Assembly (NCBI GenBank): GCA_963773195.1
Contig: CAVZAE010000019.1
Location: 62,001-126,000 of the forward strand
From: CAIWHR01 sp963773195
GTDB lineage: Bacteria > Pseudomonadota > Gammaproteobacteria > Burkholderiales > Casimicrobiaceae
Length of the DNA stretch: 64,000 nt
Direction of reading: 5' to 3'
The translations under genes were made by a program, and so were the position numbers. Position 1 is the stretch's first letter; each line of letters starts with the position of its first letter. The notes beneath the pieces were generated by a model that saw only the letters and a program-made list of their open reading frames with translations, did no database searches and was not told where the DNA came from. Positions 55,181 to 63,980 of the stretch are shown piece after piece.

Positions 55181-57385
55181 TCAGATCGGCGTACAGAAGC
55201 CGACGTCTCTATTGCCTTTCCCCGTCGGCGCCCACGAGCGGTTGAGCATCGCGCGCCGGATCGAGAGATCGATCGTGTGGCGCTGGTTGAAGTCGCGCCG
55301 ATTGTTGTCGAAGCGGAACGTGGGCAACGTCCCGCCAGGACAGCTGCCGTTCGCGAAGGCCGGCATGACCCAGAAGGCCGCCGGCGTAACGAGCGTCCAC
55401 GTGCCTGGCGACGTCGCCTGGACGAACGCGCACTCGGCTGGATCCGACGTGTAGTAGTACGAATCGATGAACTCGCTGCGGCTCCCGTAGAACTTGCACA
55501 CGGGTTGCGCGCCGGGCGGCGCCAGCGACGGGTTGGTCCACGCAAAGAAGAAGAACCCGGTGCGCTTGTTGATCGCGGCCGGATTGCTGTCGATGAACAG
55601 GATCTCGTTGGGGTCGGCCGTGTAGTAATAGTGGTCGAGATCATCGCGGTAGTACTCGACCACCTGCGCCGCGCCCGCCGGCGGCGTGAGGCCGCCGGGG
55701 ATAGTGCCTGCCATCGCGAGTCCCGCGTCGAGAAGGCCCGCGCCGCACGCGCTGCCGTTGCTGCACACCGAGCCGAACGGGAACGAACGCGCCGTTCCCT
55801 GCAGGATCGCGAGCACGCGGCCGGGCGTGAGCGTCGGGTCGCGCGCGAGCATCATCGAGACGACGCCCGTCACGTGCGGCGTCGCTGCGCTGGTACCGAT
55901 CGCGCTTGCGTACGCGTCGCTGCCGGGGACCGTCTGACCGTCGTTCGACAGGCTGACGACGCCGCTGTCGTCGAAGTCGCCGCCCGGGGCCGAGATGTCG
56001 ATGCGGTGGCCGAAGTTGCTGTAGAACGCGAGGCTGCCCTGGCGGTTGGACGCCGCGACGGTGATCACGCCGCTGCAGCCCGAGGGCGCGAAGTCCATGG
56101 CGTCGGCCGACTCGTTGCCGGCGGCAACGACGACGACCGAGCCCTGTGCCAGCGCGTCGTCGATGGCGTCCTGCACGGCGTTGGGGCAGCTGCCCGGGCC
56201 GCCCAGGCTCATATTGATCACCTTCGCCGGATACGGATTGGGCGGCACCCCGGCGATCTGCACGCCTGACGCCCACATCATCCCTTCGAACACGTCCTCG
56301 TCCGTGCCGCCGCATTCGCCGAGCACGCGGACCGGAACGATGTGCGCGAAGAGATCGATGCCGGCGACGCCGATGCCGTTGTTGATGTCGCCGGCCATGA
56401 TCCCGGCCACGAATGTGCCGTGCCACGAGCTAGGACGCGCCGGGAAACCCCCGCAGGCGCCCGCGTCGACCCAGTCGCCCTCGTCGCGGGGATTCGTGTC
56501 GCGCCCGTCGCCGTCGCGCGCGTTGCCCGCGTCCGTGATGAAGTCGTAGCCCGGGAGAATGCGGTTCGCGAGATCGGCATGCGGCAGGATGCCCGTGTCG
56601 ACGATCGCGATCGTGGTGCTCGCCGGCGGCGCCTGCAGCTGGAGGTCCCATGCGGTTTGCACATTGATGCCGCCGACGGGATCGGACAGCGCCCATTGAT
56701 TGGCGAACAGAGGATCGTTCGGCACCAGGACCTTGGTGAAGCGGCGGAGGACGGGGTCGGCGTACTGCACGGCCGGATCACCTTGCAGGCGCTCCGCGAT
56801 CTGCGCGAGCGCGTCGGTGCGCACCGGGGTGGCGAGTCGCAGCACCCAGACGTTACCGATCTGGCGCTCGGGAATCGCGAGGGCGCCCATCCGGTCGTTG
56901 AGGCGCGGCATCAGCGTCGTCCAGTCCGGCGCCGGATCGCCGGTAAGGCGCACGAGGAGCTTGGAGCCGACGTCGACATAGGCATTGCCGTGGTTGACGG
57001 GTGCAGTCGTGGTTCGTTGCCCCTTGACGCTGCGGCCCGCGGCCTGCGGCTCGATCCACAGAATCGACCGGTCCGCGCGCATCGCCGTGAGCTTCGGCCG
57101 CAGTGTCGCGCCGTCCTGGGGTGTGGCGAGCTCGAGATCGATAGCGCCCGTCCGCGAATTGCCGACGGCCGTGACTTTCGTCCCCAGCTGCATCTCCATA
57201 CGTGCCTGCGCCGCGGGGCTGAGCGCACCATCCGCGACGGCGTTCGGATTAAGGCGCAGGCGAAGCGCGGAAACGGCCTCGGCGCGCGCGGTGGGGATCG
57301 CGGCAGCGGCCAGCAGGAGGCCCACTGCGGCCGTTAGGGCGGCGTGCGGCCACGCGGGGGCGAGGCGAGTTGACCCGTGATTCAT
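55181..57385 (-). CDS. Secreted S8 subtilisin-like protease
   Basis: A 734-residue protein. A signal peptide (LTAAVGLLLAAAAIPTARA) is followed by a pro-region and a subtilisin domain with Asp in TIAIVDTGILPHAD, His in SSWHGTFVAGIMAG and Ser in GTSAATPHVTGVVSM. The oxyanion asparagine is in VVVAAGNESAD. The triad is complete. The last about 160 residues (VVEYYRDDLDHYYYTADPN; FYGSRSEFIDSYYYTSDPAEC) repeat a tyrosine-rich motif of the DUF5648 type. ATG at 57385 has GAGAGGGAGC upstream; the longer frame lacks a site. It would be an extracellular protease. It shares its strand with suhB but faces the AI-2E gene. Confidence 0.92.
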   Translation of the reverse strand: MNHGSTRLAPAWPHAALTAAVGLLLAAAAIPTARAEAVSALRLRLNPNAVADGALSPAAQARMEMQLGTKVTAVGNSRTGAIDLELATPQDGATLRPKLTAMRADRSILWIEPQAAGRSVKGQRTTTAPVNHGNAYVDVGSKLLVRLTGDPAPDWTTLMPRLNDRMGALAIPERQIGNVWVLRLATPVRTDALAQIAERLQGDPAVQYADPVLRRFTKVLVPNDPLFANQWALSDPVGGINVQTAWDLQLQAPPASTTIAIVDTGILPHADLANRILPGYDFITDAGNARDGDGRDTNPRDEGDWVDAGACGGFPARPSSWHGTFVAGIMAGDINNGIGVAGIDLFAHIVPVRVLGECGGTDEDVFEGMMWASGVQIAGVPPNPYPAKVINMSLGGPGSCPNAVQDAIDDALAQGSVVVVAAGNESADAMDFAPSGCSGVITVAASNRQGSLAFYSNFGHRIDISAPGGDFDDSGVVSLSNDGQTVPGSDAYASAIGTSAATPHVTGVVSMMLARDPTLTPGRVLAILQGTARSFPFGSVCSNGSACGAGLLDAGLAMAGTIPGGLTPPAGAAQVVEYYRDDLDHYYYTADPNEILFIDSNPAAINKRTGFFFFAWTNPSLAPPGAQPVCKFYGSRSEFIDSYYYTSDPAECAFVQATSPGTWTLVTPAAFWVMPAFANGSCPGGTLPTFRFDNNRRDFNQRHTIDLSIRRAMLNRSWAPTGKGNRDVGFCTPI

Positions 57386-57566
57386 GGAAGCTCCCTCTCG
57401 TCCTTGGCCCGGGACTTGGATGCCATTGGCATCAGACATGCCATTCCCGTTGGCCGGAACCCCCAATGGTAGACCAAGGCTGCGATGCGGCAAAATTTCC
57501 AGTGGATCGGATCGCTTCCGGCGATCGCCGAGGTGCGAAAAAGACGCACCCGCCCGGCGCCCGCCG

Positions 57567-58406
57567 TCAGGCGTCGCCGGCGCGGACGGCCTTGGGAGCG
57601 GGCTTCGACGAGAGCTCGGCGCGATACGGGGCGAGCGCTGTGACCATCTGGGCAAAGATCTTCGGATTGGCGGCAATCACCTGCCCGCCGTGCAAATAGT
57701 CGCCATTCCCCGACAAGTCCCCGATCAGCCCGCCGGACTCGAGCACCAGCAGGCTGCCAGCGGCGACATCCCACGCGTTCAGCCCCACTTCCCAGAAGCC
57801 GTCGTAGAAGCCCGCGGCGACGTAGGCGAGGTCGAGCGCGGCAGCACCGGGCCGGCGCAGCCCCGCGGTGCTCTCGATCATCGTCTTCATCATCTTGAGA
57901 TAAGTGTCGAGATAGCTGCCGTCGCGGAACGGAAAGCCGGTGCCGACGAGGCAGTCGCGCAGATGGGCGCGCCGCGACACGCGGATCCGGTGATCGTTGA
58001 GGAACGCGCCGCGCCCGCGCGTCGCCGTGAAGAGGTCATTGCGGCACGGATCGAAGATCACCGCCTGTGTGACCTGGCCGCGGTGCGCGAGGGCGATCGA
58101 CACGCAGTACTGCGGAAAGCCGTGCAGGAAGTTGGTCGTGCCATCGAGCGGATCGATGATCCAGACGTTCTCGGCGCTCGCGTTGGCGCCCTTCGCCGTA
58201 CCTTCCTCGGCGAGAATCGCGTGATCGGGATATGCCGAGAGCAGCGTCTCGACGATCTGGCGCTCCGCCTCGCGATCCACTTCGCTCACGAAATCCTTCG
58301 GGCCCTTCGTCGACACGGTCAGAAGGTCGAGGTCGCGCGCGCCCCGGTTGATGACGTTGCCGGCGCGGCGCGCCGCCTTCACCGCGGTCGTGAGCGTGGG
58401 ATGCAT
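57567..58406 (-). CDS. suhB: Inositol-1-monophosphatase
   Basis: A 279-residue protein of the lithium-sensitive phosphatase family. It has the metal-site motifs EVDREAERQIVETL, ILAEEGTAKG, WIIDPLDGTTNFLHGFP with DPLDGT, and the second acid in ALDLAYVAAGFYDGFWE with WDVAAGSLLVLESGG. The enzyme removes phosphate from inositol monophosphates; in many proteobacteria SuhB also binds RNA polymerase/Nus factors during rRNA transcription. It is divergent from trmJ across 105 bp, an arrangement common in betaproteobacteria. Confidence 0.95.
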   Translation of the reverse strand: MHPTLTTAVKAARRAGNVINRGARDLDLLTVSTKGPKDFVSEVDREAERQIVETLLSAYPDHAILAEEGTAKGANASAENVWIIDPLDGTTNFLHGFPQYCVSIALAHRGQVTQAVIFDPCRNDLFTATRGRGAFLNDHRIRVSRRAHLRDCLVGTGFPFRDGSYLDTYLKMMKTMIESTAGLRRPGAAALDLAYVAAGFYDGFWEVGLNAWDVAAGSLLVLESGGLIGDLSGNGDYLHGGQVIAANPKIFAQMVTALAPYRAELSSKPAPKAVRAGDA

Positions 58407-58511
58407 GAGCGAGTTGTGCGCGCGTCGCTCGACGATCGAACCCGCCGGCCGCGCCTAAAGAGCGAAAGCGGGTATTGTACCGCCTCGCCACTCTCGCCCC
58501 GTCTCGACCGA

Positions 58512-59255
58512 GTGACCGAAGGCCTCGATCCGCTCTCGCGCATCCGCATCGTGCTCGTTGCGCCAAGCCATCCCGGCAATATCGGCGCGACGGCGCGCGC
58601 GATGCACACGATGGGGGTCGCGCGGCTCGTGCTGGTCGCGCCTCGCCGCTTTCCGGATCCTGAAGCCGATGCGCGCGCAACGGGGGCCACGTCGCTCCTC
58701 GAGTGCGCCCGCGTCGTGGCGACGCTGGACGACGCGCTCGCGGGCACCGCGCTGTCGATCGGCCTCTCGGCCAGGCCGCGCGAGTTCGCGGGGCGCGTGC
58801 TCGCCCTCCGCGACGCTGCGCAAGAGGCGATCGCGACCGCGCCGCGTGGTGACATCGCACTCGTCTTCGGCAGCGAGATGTCGGGTCTCTCGAACGCGGA
58901 GCTCGAGCGCTGCGCGCTCGTCGCGACGATTCCGGCCAACCCGGAGTATGCGTCGCTCAACCTCGCGGCGGCGGTGCAGGTCGCGTCGTACGAGCTGCGC
59001 GTCGCTGCCACGGGCGGCCCCGTGTGGCACGCGCCGAAATTCGCGCCGGCCACGGCAGACGAGATCGCGGCGCTCCACGCGCACGCCGAGCGGACGCTGG
59101 TCGCAATGCGCCTTCTCGATCCCGCGATGCCGAAGCGCCTGCTGCCTCGGCTGCGGCGGTTGTTCGCCCGCGCGGGACTCGAGCGTGAAGAGGTGAACAT
59201 CCTGCGCGGCATCCTCGCACGCATCGATCAGTTCGTCGCGAGACGGCGCGACTAG
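58512..59255 (+). CDS. trmJ: tRNA (cytidine/uridine-2'-O-)-methyltransferase TrmJ-like
   Basis: A 247-residue SPOUT protein from a GTG start (VTEGLDPLSRIRIVLVAPSHPG). It has GNIGATARAMHTMGVARLVLV, IALVFGSEMSGLSNAELERC with the GxExxGL motif, and NPEYASLNLAAAVQVASYEL, the trefoil-knot cofactor site. It methylates the 2'-O of residue 32 in tRNA. It is divergent from suhB and is part of the conserved betaproteobacterial suhB-trmJ-cysE-isc block. Confidence 0.93.
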   Translation: MTEGLDPLSRIRIVLVAPSHPGNIGATARAMHTMGVARLVLVAPRRFPDPEADARATGATSLLECARVVATLDDALAGTALSIGLSARPREFAGRVLALRDAAQEAIATAPRGDIALVFGSEMSGLSNAELERCALVATIPANPEYASLNLAAAVQVASYELRVAATGGPVWHAPKFAPATADEIAALHAHAERTLVAMRLLDPAMPKRLLPRLRRLFARAGLEREEVNILRGILARIDQFVARRRD

Positions 59256-59358
59256 CCGGTGTCGCGGCGAGCGCGGGACTGCAGGTGACGGCGGCGGCGA
59301 GTGGGCTATGATCGCGGGCCCTATGCGATCGCCGCGAGTCGGATAGCCCCTTTCCGTC

Positions 59359-60405
59359 GTGCCTGCGGACTTGCCCATCGACTCGTCGGCCGGCGTTCCG
59401 ATCGACCGCCCGTGCCGCAACTGTGGCGCGCCCGCGCCCAGCGCGTATTGCCCCGCGTGCGGGCAGGAGACGCAGGCGCGGCTGCCGAAGTTCACGCAGT
59501 TCCTGCGCGAGGCCGCCGGACGCTATGTCGCACTCGACGGCCGCTTGTGGCGGACCCTCGGGGCGCTCCTGTTCCGGCCGGGCTTCCTGACCCGCGAATA
59601 CCTCGCGGGCCGTCGCCGTCGCTACATCCGCCCCGCACGGTTGTTTCTCGTCGCGAGCCTGTTCCTGTTCGCAGTGCTGCACATCGTGGTCGAATTCCAG
59701 GGTGCAGAGGTCCTGCATCTCGACGACATGAGCGCGAAGCCCGAGGCGGGTGCTACGTCGGCCGAGTCGGGGAAGTCGACGTCGAATCCGATCGAACTTG
59801 CGAAGCAGGCGGCAAGGGAGGAAGTGGCCAAGGAAGTCGACAAGGCCGCGAAAGAGAAGGCAAGCGACAAGACAAGGGAGAGCGACCGCCCGCGCGGGGG
59901 TTCCTTGCTCGTGGTCGACGACGACGAACTCAACTTCGATCTCCCTATCGAGGTTCCGACGCTCAAGAAGCGGATCGAGCGCTTCCGGCACCTGCCTCCG
60001 GACGAGAAGCAAGCCCAGATCGTCGACGGCATCTTCCGTTACGGCCCGTACGCAATGTTCGTGCTCTTGCCCGCGTTCGGCTTTCTGCTCAAGGTGCTCT
60101 ATCTCGGCCGCCGTCGCCGCTATCCTGATCGGCCCCGCCTCTATTCGGAGCACCTCGTATTCGCCGCGCACAACACGGCGTTTCTCTCGATCGGCATCAT
60201 CGCGGCGACCCTTGCCCCTTTTGGCGTCGTGCGCGCGGCGGTGATCGTCTGGATTCTCGTCTACCTGGTCTGGTCGATGCGCGCGGTCTATGGCGGGTCA
60301 TGGGTTGGGATTGCCGCCCGCGGTTTCGTGATAGTGATCGCCTACTCGATCCTCTTTGGCCTGATCACCGCGGGCCTCGTGCTGGCGGCGGTCGTGTTGC
60401 GCTGA
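59359..60405 (+). CDS. DUF3667-type membrane protein with zinc ribbon
   Basis: A 348-residue protein from a GTG start. The N-terminus has a four-cysteine zinc ribbon (CRNCGAPAPSAYCPACGQ). A helical part with RYIRPARLFLVASLFLFAVL follows, then a long charged linker (KEVDKAAKEKASDKTRES), and three or four more membrane helices near the C-terminus (YAMFVLLPAFGFLLKVLYLG; VIVWILVYLVWSMRAVYGG). The layout matches DUF3667, a family of unknown function. The linker and ribbon are cytoplasmic by the positive-inside pattern. It is inserted between trmJ and cysE. Confidence 0.85.
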   Translation: MPADLPIDSSAGVPIDRPCRNCGAPAPSAYCPACGQETQARLPKFTQFLREAAGRYVALDGRLWRTLGALLFRPGFLTREYLAGRRRRYIRPARLFLVASLFLFAVLHIVVEFQGAEVLHLDDMSAKPEAGATSAESGKSTSNPIELAKQAAREEVAKEVDKAAKEKASDKTRESDRPRGGSLLVVDDDELNFDLPIEVPTLKKRIERFRHLPPDEKQAQIVDGIFRYGPYAMFVLLPAFGFLLKVLYLGRRRRYPDRPRLYSEHLVFAAHNTAFLSIGIIAATLAPFGVVRAAVIVWILVYLVWSMRAVYGGSWVGIAARGFVIVIAYSILFGLITAGLVLAAVVLR

Positions 60406-60477
60406 GCAGCGCGTGTTGATCTGGCCATGGCCGCCCCAATACTTGAGCGTAACAGTCGGAAATGGGAAAATGGGCGC

Positions 60478-61233
60478 ATGTTCCAACGTCTGCGCGAAGA
60501 CATTGCCGTCGTTTTCGAGCGGGACCCCGCAGCCAAGAGCTGGTGGGAGGTTCTGAGCTGCTACCCGGGGTTGCACGCCCTCGTCTGGCACCGGATGGTC
60601 TCCAACCGGCTGTGGCGCTGGGGCTTCCGGTGGCTCGCCCGGTGGATTTCGCACTGGGGACGGTTCTGGACGGGCATCGAGATTCATCCGGGCGCCACGA
60701 TCGGACGCCGGGTCTTCATCGACCACGGGATGGGCATCGTAATCGGGGAAACCGCCGAGATTCATGACGACTGCACGCTCTATCACGGCGTCACGCTCGG
60801 GGGGACATCCTGGAACAAAGGCAAGCGCCATCCGACGTTGGGGCATGGCGTGGTCATCGGCGCCGGCGCCAAGATCCTTGGGCCCATTTTAGTGGGAGAT
60901 GGCGCCAAGATAGGCTCAAATGCCGTCGTGGTACGCGACGTTCCCGCGGGTGCGACGGCGGTGGGGATCCCGGCGCGGGTGCTCATGAGCGACGACGCGA
61001 GCCGTCGGGAAACCCAGGCTGCAAAGATGGGCTTCTCCGCCTACGCCATTTCGGCCGACATGAACGACCCGATCGTGCAGGCGATTCACCGCCTGATCGA
61101 TCATGCGGCCGAGAGCGACGCGCGCCTCGAGCGTTTGATCGCCAAGCTCCAGCAGGACGGGGTGGACGTCGCCGACGCGCGAGCGACCGCCGAGGGCTTC
61201 GATCCGAAGCGACTCAATCAGATGATCGACTGA
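60478..61233 (+). CDS. cysE: Serine O-acetyltransferase
   Basis: A 251-residue protein starting MFQRLREDIAVVFERDP. It has the left-handed beta-helix hexapeptide repeats (GIEIHPGATIGRRVFIDHG; VIGAGAKILGPILVGDGAKIG) and the active-site text DHGMGIVIGETAEIHDD with the catalytic histidine, then GVTLGGTSWNKGKRHPTLG. It makes O-acetylserine, the precursor of cysteine. The shorter ATG at 60478 fits the family length; the frame runs 51 nt further upstream. It leads into the isc operon, which needs cysteine sulfur, with the isc promoter after it. Confidence 0.95.
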   Translation: MFQRLREDIAVVFERDPAAKSWWEVLSCYPGLHALVWHRMVSNRLWRWGFRWLARWISHWGRFWTGIEIHPGATIGRRVFIDHGMGIVIGETAEIHDDCTLYHGVTLGGTSWNKGKRHPTLGHGVVIGAGAKILGPILVGDGAKIGSNAVVVRDVPAGATAVGIPARVLMSDDASRRETQAAKMGFSAYAISADMNDPIVQAIHRLIDHAAESDARLERLIAKLQQDGVDVADARATAEGFDPKRLNQMID

Positions 61234-61254
61234 ATGAACCTTTCCGAGGCTTAG

Positions 61255-61283
61255 TTGACGAAACTACTCGGGCAATTTAGAAT
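61255..61283 (+). promoter_or_regulatory. Predicted isc operon promoter with an IscR type 1-like site
   Basis: A sigma70 promoter reads TTGACG (61255-61260), a 17-bp spacer and TAGAAT (61278-61283). The overlapping text from 61253 (agttgacgaaactactcgg) resembles the IscR type 1 operator, in which a TTGAC half-site and a CTCGGG half-site flank an AT-rich centre. It lies 94 bp upstream of iscR, fitting the autorepression known in E. coli. Confidence 0.6.
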
Positions 61284-61376
61284 TCTTGCTGCGCTGCAGC
61301 AAAGTCCCGGCGCGGCACTCATGGGGGCGTGGCCCGACGCGGACCCCGTAGATCAACCGATACGGACAGACCCACC

Positions 61377-61862
61377 ATGCGACTCACTACCAAAGGACGT
61401 TTCGCAGTCACGGCCATGATCGACGTTGCGATGCACGGGACCAAGGGCCCTGTGACGCTCGCCGGCGTTTCGGACCGACAGAAGATCTCGTTGTCGTACC
61501 TGGAGCAGCTCTTCGGCAAGCTTCGCCGCGCCGGGCTCGTCGAGAGCGTCCGCGGACCGGGCGGCGGCTACCACCTGGCGCGCGGCGCTGACGCGGTCTC
61601 GGTCGCCGACGTTATCACGGCGGTCGACGAGCCGATCGATGCCACGAAGTGCGGTGGCAAGGAGAACTGCCAGGAGGACGGCCAGCGCTGCATGACGCAC
61701 GAGCTCTGGACCAACCTCAACTCGCACATTTTCCAGTATCTGCGCTCCGTCAACCTCGCGCAGCTCGTTGCGGCGCAGGACAAGCCGGGTGTCAACGTGG
61801 TCCACGATCACCGGGGCCCGGGTGCCGGCGCGCGCAAGACGGAGGCCGAGACCGTCGCCTGA
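61377..61862 (+). CDS. iscR: Fe-S cluster-sensing regulator IscR
   Basis: A 161-residue Rrf2-family protein starting MRLTTKGRFAVTAMIDVAMH. It has the winged helix with ISLSYLEQLFGKLRRAGLV, SVRGPGGGYHLARG, and the [2Fe-2S] cysteines in KCGGKENCQEDGQRC. Like IscR it represses the isc operon when its cluster is present. A predicted sigma70/IscR-like promoter lies upstream. The C-terminal tail is longer than in E. coli by some residues (HDHRGPGAGARKTEAET). Confidence 0.95.
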   Translation: MRLTTKGRFAVTAMIDVAMHGTKGPVTLAGVSDRQKISLSYLEQLFGKLRRAGLVESVRGPGGGYHLARGADAVSVADVITAVDEPIDATKCGGKENCQEDGQRCMTHELWTNLNSHIFQYLRSVNLAQLVAAQDKPGVNVVHDHRGPGAGARKTEAETVA

Positions 61863-61900
61863 CGATCGTCGGGCGCGGACTCGGGGGGACTCGATTTCGC

Positions 61901-63112
61901 ATGCTGAAGACACCGATCTACCTCGACTACTCGGCGACGACGCCGGTGGATCCACGCGTCGCGCAGAAGATGATTCCGTGGCTGACCGATCATTTCGGCA
62001 ACCCGGCGTCGCGGTCGCATGCGTTCGGCTGGGAGGCCGAGCAGGCGGTCGAGGAGGCGCGCGGGCACGTCGCCGCCCTCGTCAACTGCGACCCGAAGGA
62101 GCTCGTCTGGACGTCCGGCGCGACCGAGTCGATCAACCTCGCGCTCAAGGGCGCCGCGCACTTCTACAAGGACAAGGGCAAGCACTTGGTCACGGTCAGG
62201 ACCGAGCACAAGGCGACGCTCGACACGATGCGCGAGCTCGAGCGCGAAGGCTACGAGGTCACGTACCTCGACGTGCTGCCGAACGGCTTGCTGGACCTGG
62301 CCGCCTTCGAGGCCGCGCTGCGGCCCGACACGACGGTGGTCTCGGTAATGGCGGTGAACAACGAGATCGGCGTGATCCAGGACCTCGCGCGGATCGGCGA
62401 GCTCTGCCGCGCGCGCGGCATCATCTTCCACGTCGACGCGGCGCAGGCGACGGGCAAGATGCCGGTCGACCTGACGGCGCTCAAGGTCGACCTGATGTCG
62501 CTCGCGAGCCACAAGACGTACGGGCCGAAGGGCGTGGGCGCGCTCTTCGTCCGCCGCAAGCCGCGCGTGCGCCTCGAGGCACAGATGCACGGCGGCGGTC
62601 ATGAGCGCGGAATGCGCTCGGGCACGCTGCCCACGCACCAGATCGTCGGCATGGGCGAGGCGTACCGGCTCGCGAAGCTCGAGATGGCCGCCGAGTGTGG
62701 GCACGTCCGGGGCTTGCGCGACCGGCTGTGGAAGGGCCTGTCGTCGATGGACGAGGTGTTCGTCAACGGCGACATGGAGCACCGCGTTCCGCACAACCTG
62801 AACGTGAGCTTCAATTTCGTCGAAGGCGAAAGCCTGATCATGGCGATCAAGGACGTCGCCGTGTCGTCGGGTTCCGCCTGCACGTCGGCGTCACTCGAGC
62901 CCTCGTACGTGCTGCGGGCGCTGGGGCGCAGCGACGAGCTCGCGCACAGCTCGATCCGGTTCACGGTCGGCCGGTTCACGACGATGGAAGAGATCGACTA
63001 CACGGTCGATCTGATCAAGCGCAAGGTGGCGAAGCTCCGCGAGCTGTCGCCGCTATGGGAGATGCACCAGGAAGGTGTGGATCTTGCAACCGTCCAATGG
63101 GCAGCGCACTAG
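61901..63112 (+). CDS. iscS: Cysteine desulfurase IscS
   Basis: A 403-residue PLP enzyme of IscS length. It starts MLKTPIYLDYSATTPVDPRV and has the PLP lysine in SLASHKTYGPKG, the motif HVDAAQATGKMPVDL and the catalytic cysteine in VSSGSACTSASLEPSYVL. It passes sulfur from cysteine to IscU. ATG at 61901 follows iscR by 38 bp, and iscU starts 26 bp after its stop. All essential residues are visible. Confidence 0.96.
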   Translation: MLKTPIYLDYSATTPVDPRVAQKMIPWLTDHFGNPASRSHAFGWEAEQAVEEARGHVAALVNCDPKELVWTSGATESINLALKGAAHFYKDKGKHLVTVRTEHKATLDTMRELEREGYEVTYLDVLPNGLLDLAAFEAALRPDTTVVSVMAVNNEIGVIQDLARIGELCRARGIIFHVDAAQATGKMPVDLTALKVDLMSLASHKTYGPKGVGALFVRRKPRVRLEAQMHGGGHERGMRSGTLPTHQIVGMGEAYRLAKLEMAAECGHVRGLRDRLWKGLSSMDEVFVNGDMEHRVPHNLNVSFNFVEGESLIMAIKDVAVSSGSACTSASLEPSYVLRALGRSDELAHSSIRFTVGRFTTMEEIDYTVDLIKRKVAKLRELSPLWEMHQEGVDLATVQWAAH

Positions 63113-63138
63113 TGACGGAGCGTTGAAGGAGGGAAATC

Positions 63139-63573
63139 ATGGCATACAGCGACAAGGTACTCGACCACTACGAGAATCCGCGCAACGTGGGCTCTTTCGC
63201 GAAGGACGCCTCGGGCGTGGGCACGGGCATGGTCGGCGCGCCGGCCTGCGGCGACGTGATGAAGCTGCAGATCCGGGTGGGCGCCGACGGCCGCATCGAG
63301 GACGCGAAGTTCAAGACGTACGGCTGCGGCTCGGCGATTGCGTCGTCGTCGCTCGTCACCGAGTGGGTGAAGGGCAAGACGCTCGACGAGGCGATGAGCA
63401 TCAAGAACACGCAGATCGCCGAGGAGCTCGCGCTGCCGCCGGTCAAGATTCACTGTTCGATCCTGGCCGAGGACGCAATCAAGGCGGCGGTGACGGACTA
63501 TCGCAAGCGGCGCGCCAACGACGAGCCGGCCGCAGTTGCGGCCGAGGCAACCGCACCCCAGGCGGCCGACTGA
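63139..63573 (+). CDS. iscU: Fe-S cluster scaffold protein IscU
   Basis: A 144-residue scaffold starting MAYSDKVLDHYENPRNVGSF. The three cluster cysteines are seen in GAPACGDVM, TYGCGSAIASSS and KIHCSILAEDAI, with the conserved LPPVK HscA-binding motif just before the third. It has a somewhat longer alanine-rich C-terminus (ANDEPAAVAAEATAPQAAD) than E. coli IscU. AAGGAGGGAAATC precedes the start. It receives sulfur from IscS and builds [2Fe-2S] clusters. Confidence 0.96.
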   Translation: MAYSDKVLDHYENPRNVGSFAKDASGVGTGMVGAPACGDVMKLQIRVGADGRIEDAKFKTYGCGSAIASSSLVTEWVKGKTLDEAMSIKNTQIAEELALPPVKIHCSILAEDAIKAAVTDYRKRRANDEPAAVAAEATAPQAAD

Positions 63574-63591
63574 CGAAGGCGACGAAGGACG

Positions 63592-63915
63592 ATGCCCATC
63601 ACGCTCACCGCAAGCGCGGCCAAGCATGTCGCCAATTTCCTCTCGCAGCGCGGCAAGGGGTTGGGCTTGCGCCTGGGTGTACGAACATCCGGGTGCTCGG
63701 GGCTCGCTTACAAGCTCGAGTACGCCGACGAGTTCCGCCCCGAGGACCTGCGCTTCGAGAGCCACGGCGTGACCGTCGTCGTCGATCCGAAAAGCCTGCC
63801 CTATCTCGACGGCATGGAGCTCGATTTCACGCGCGAGGGCCTGAACGAAGGGTTCCGGTTCAACAACCCCAACGTGAAGGACTCGTGCGGCTGCGGCGAA
63901 AGCTTCAACGTCTGA
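63592..63915 (+). CDS. iscA: A-type Fe-S carrier protein IscA
   Basis: A 107-residue protein starting MPITLTASAAKHVANFLSQ. The three cluster cysteines are in RTSGCSGLAYKLEY and DSCGCGESF at the end, as in IscA/HesB proteins. It accepts iron-sulfur clusters from IscU and delivers them to targets. It starts 18 bp after iscU. The expected hscB, hscA and fdx genes would lie beyond the right edge. Confidence 0.95.
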   Translation: MPITLTASAAKHVANFLSQRGKGLGLRLGVRTSGCSGLAYKLEYADEFRPEDLRFESHGVTVVVDPKSLPYLDGMELDFTREGLNEGFRFNNPNVKDSCGCGESFNV

Positions 63916-63963
63916 ACCCCTCGCCAACCTTCGCGTAGCGGCCGGCCGCGCGCGCCCGAAAGC

Positions 63964-63980
63964 GGCGCCCTCGCGGCGCC
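63964..63980. repeat. Short hairpin after iscA
   Basis: The sequence ggcgcc-ctcgc-ggcgcc forms a six-base-pair stem with a five-base loop, 49 bp after the iscA stop. It may reduce read-through into the next isc gene, but there is no U tract. The remaining bases to the edge show no gene. Confidence 0.35.
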
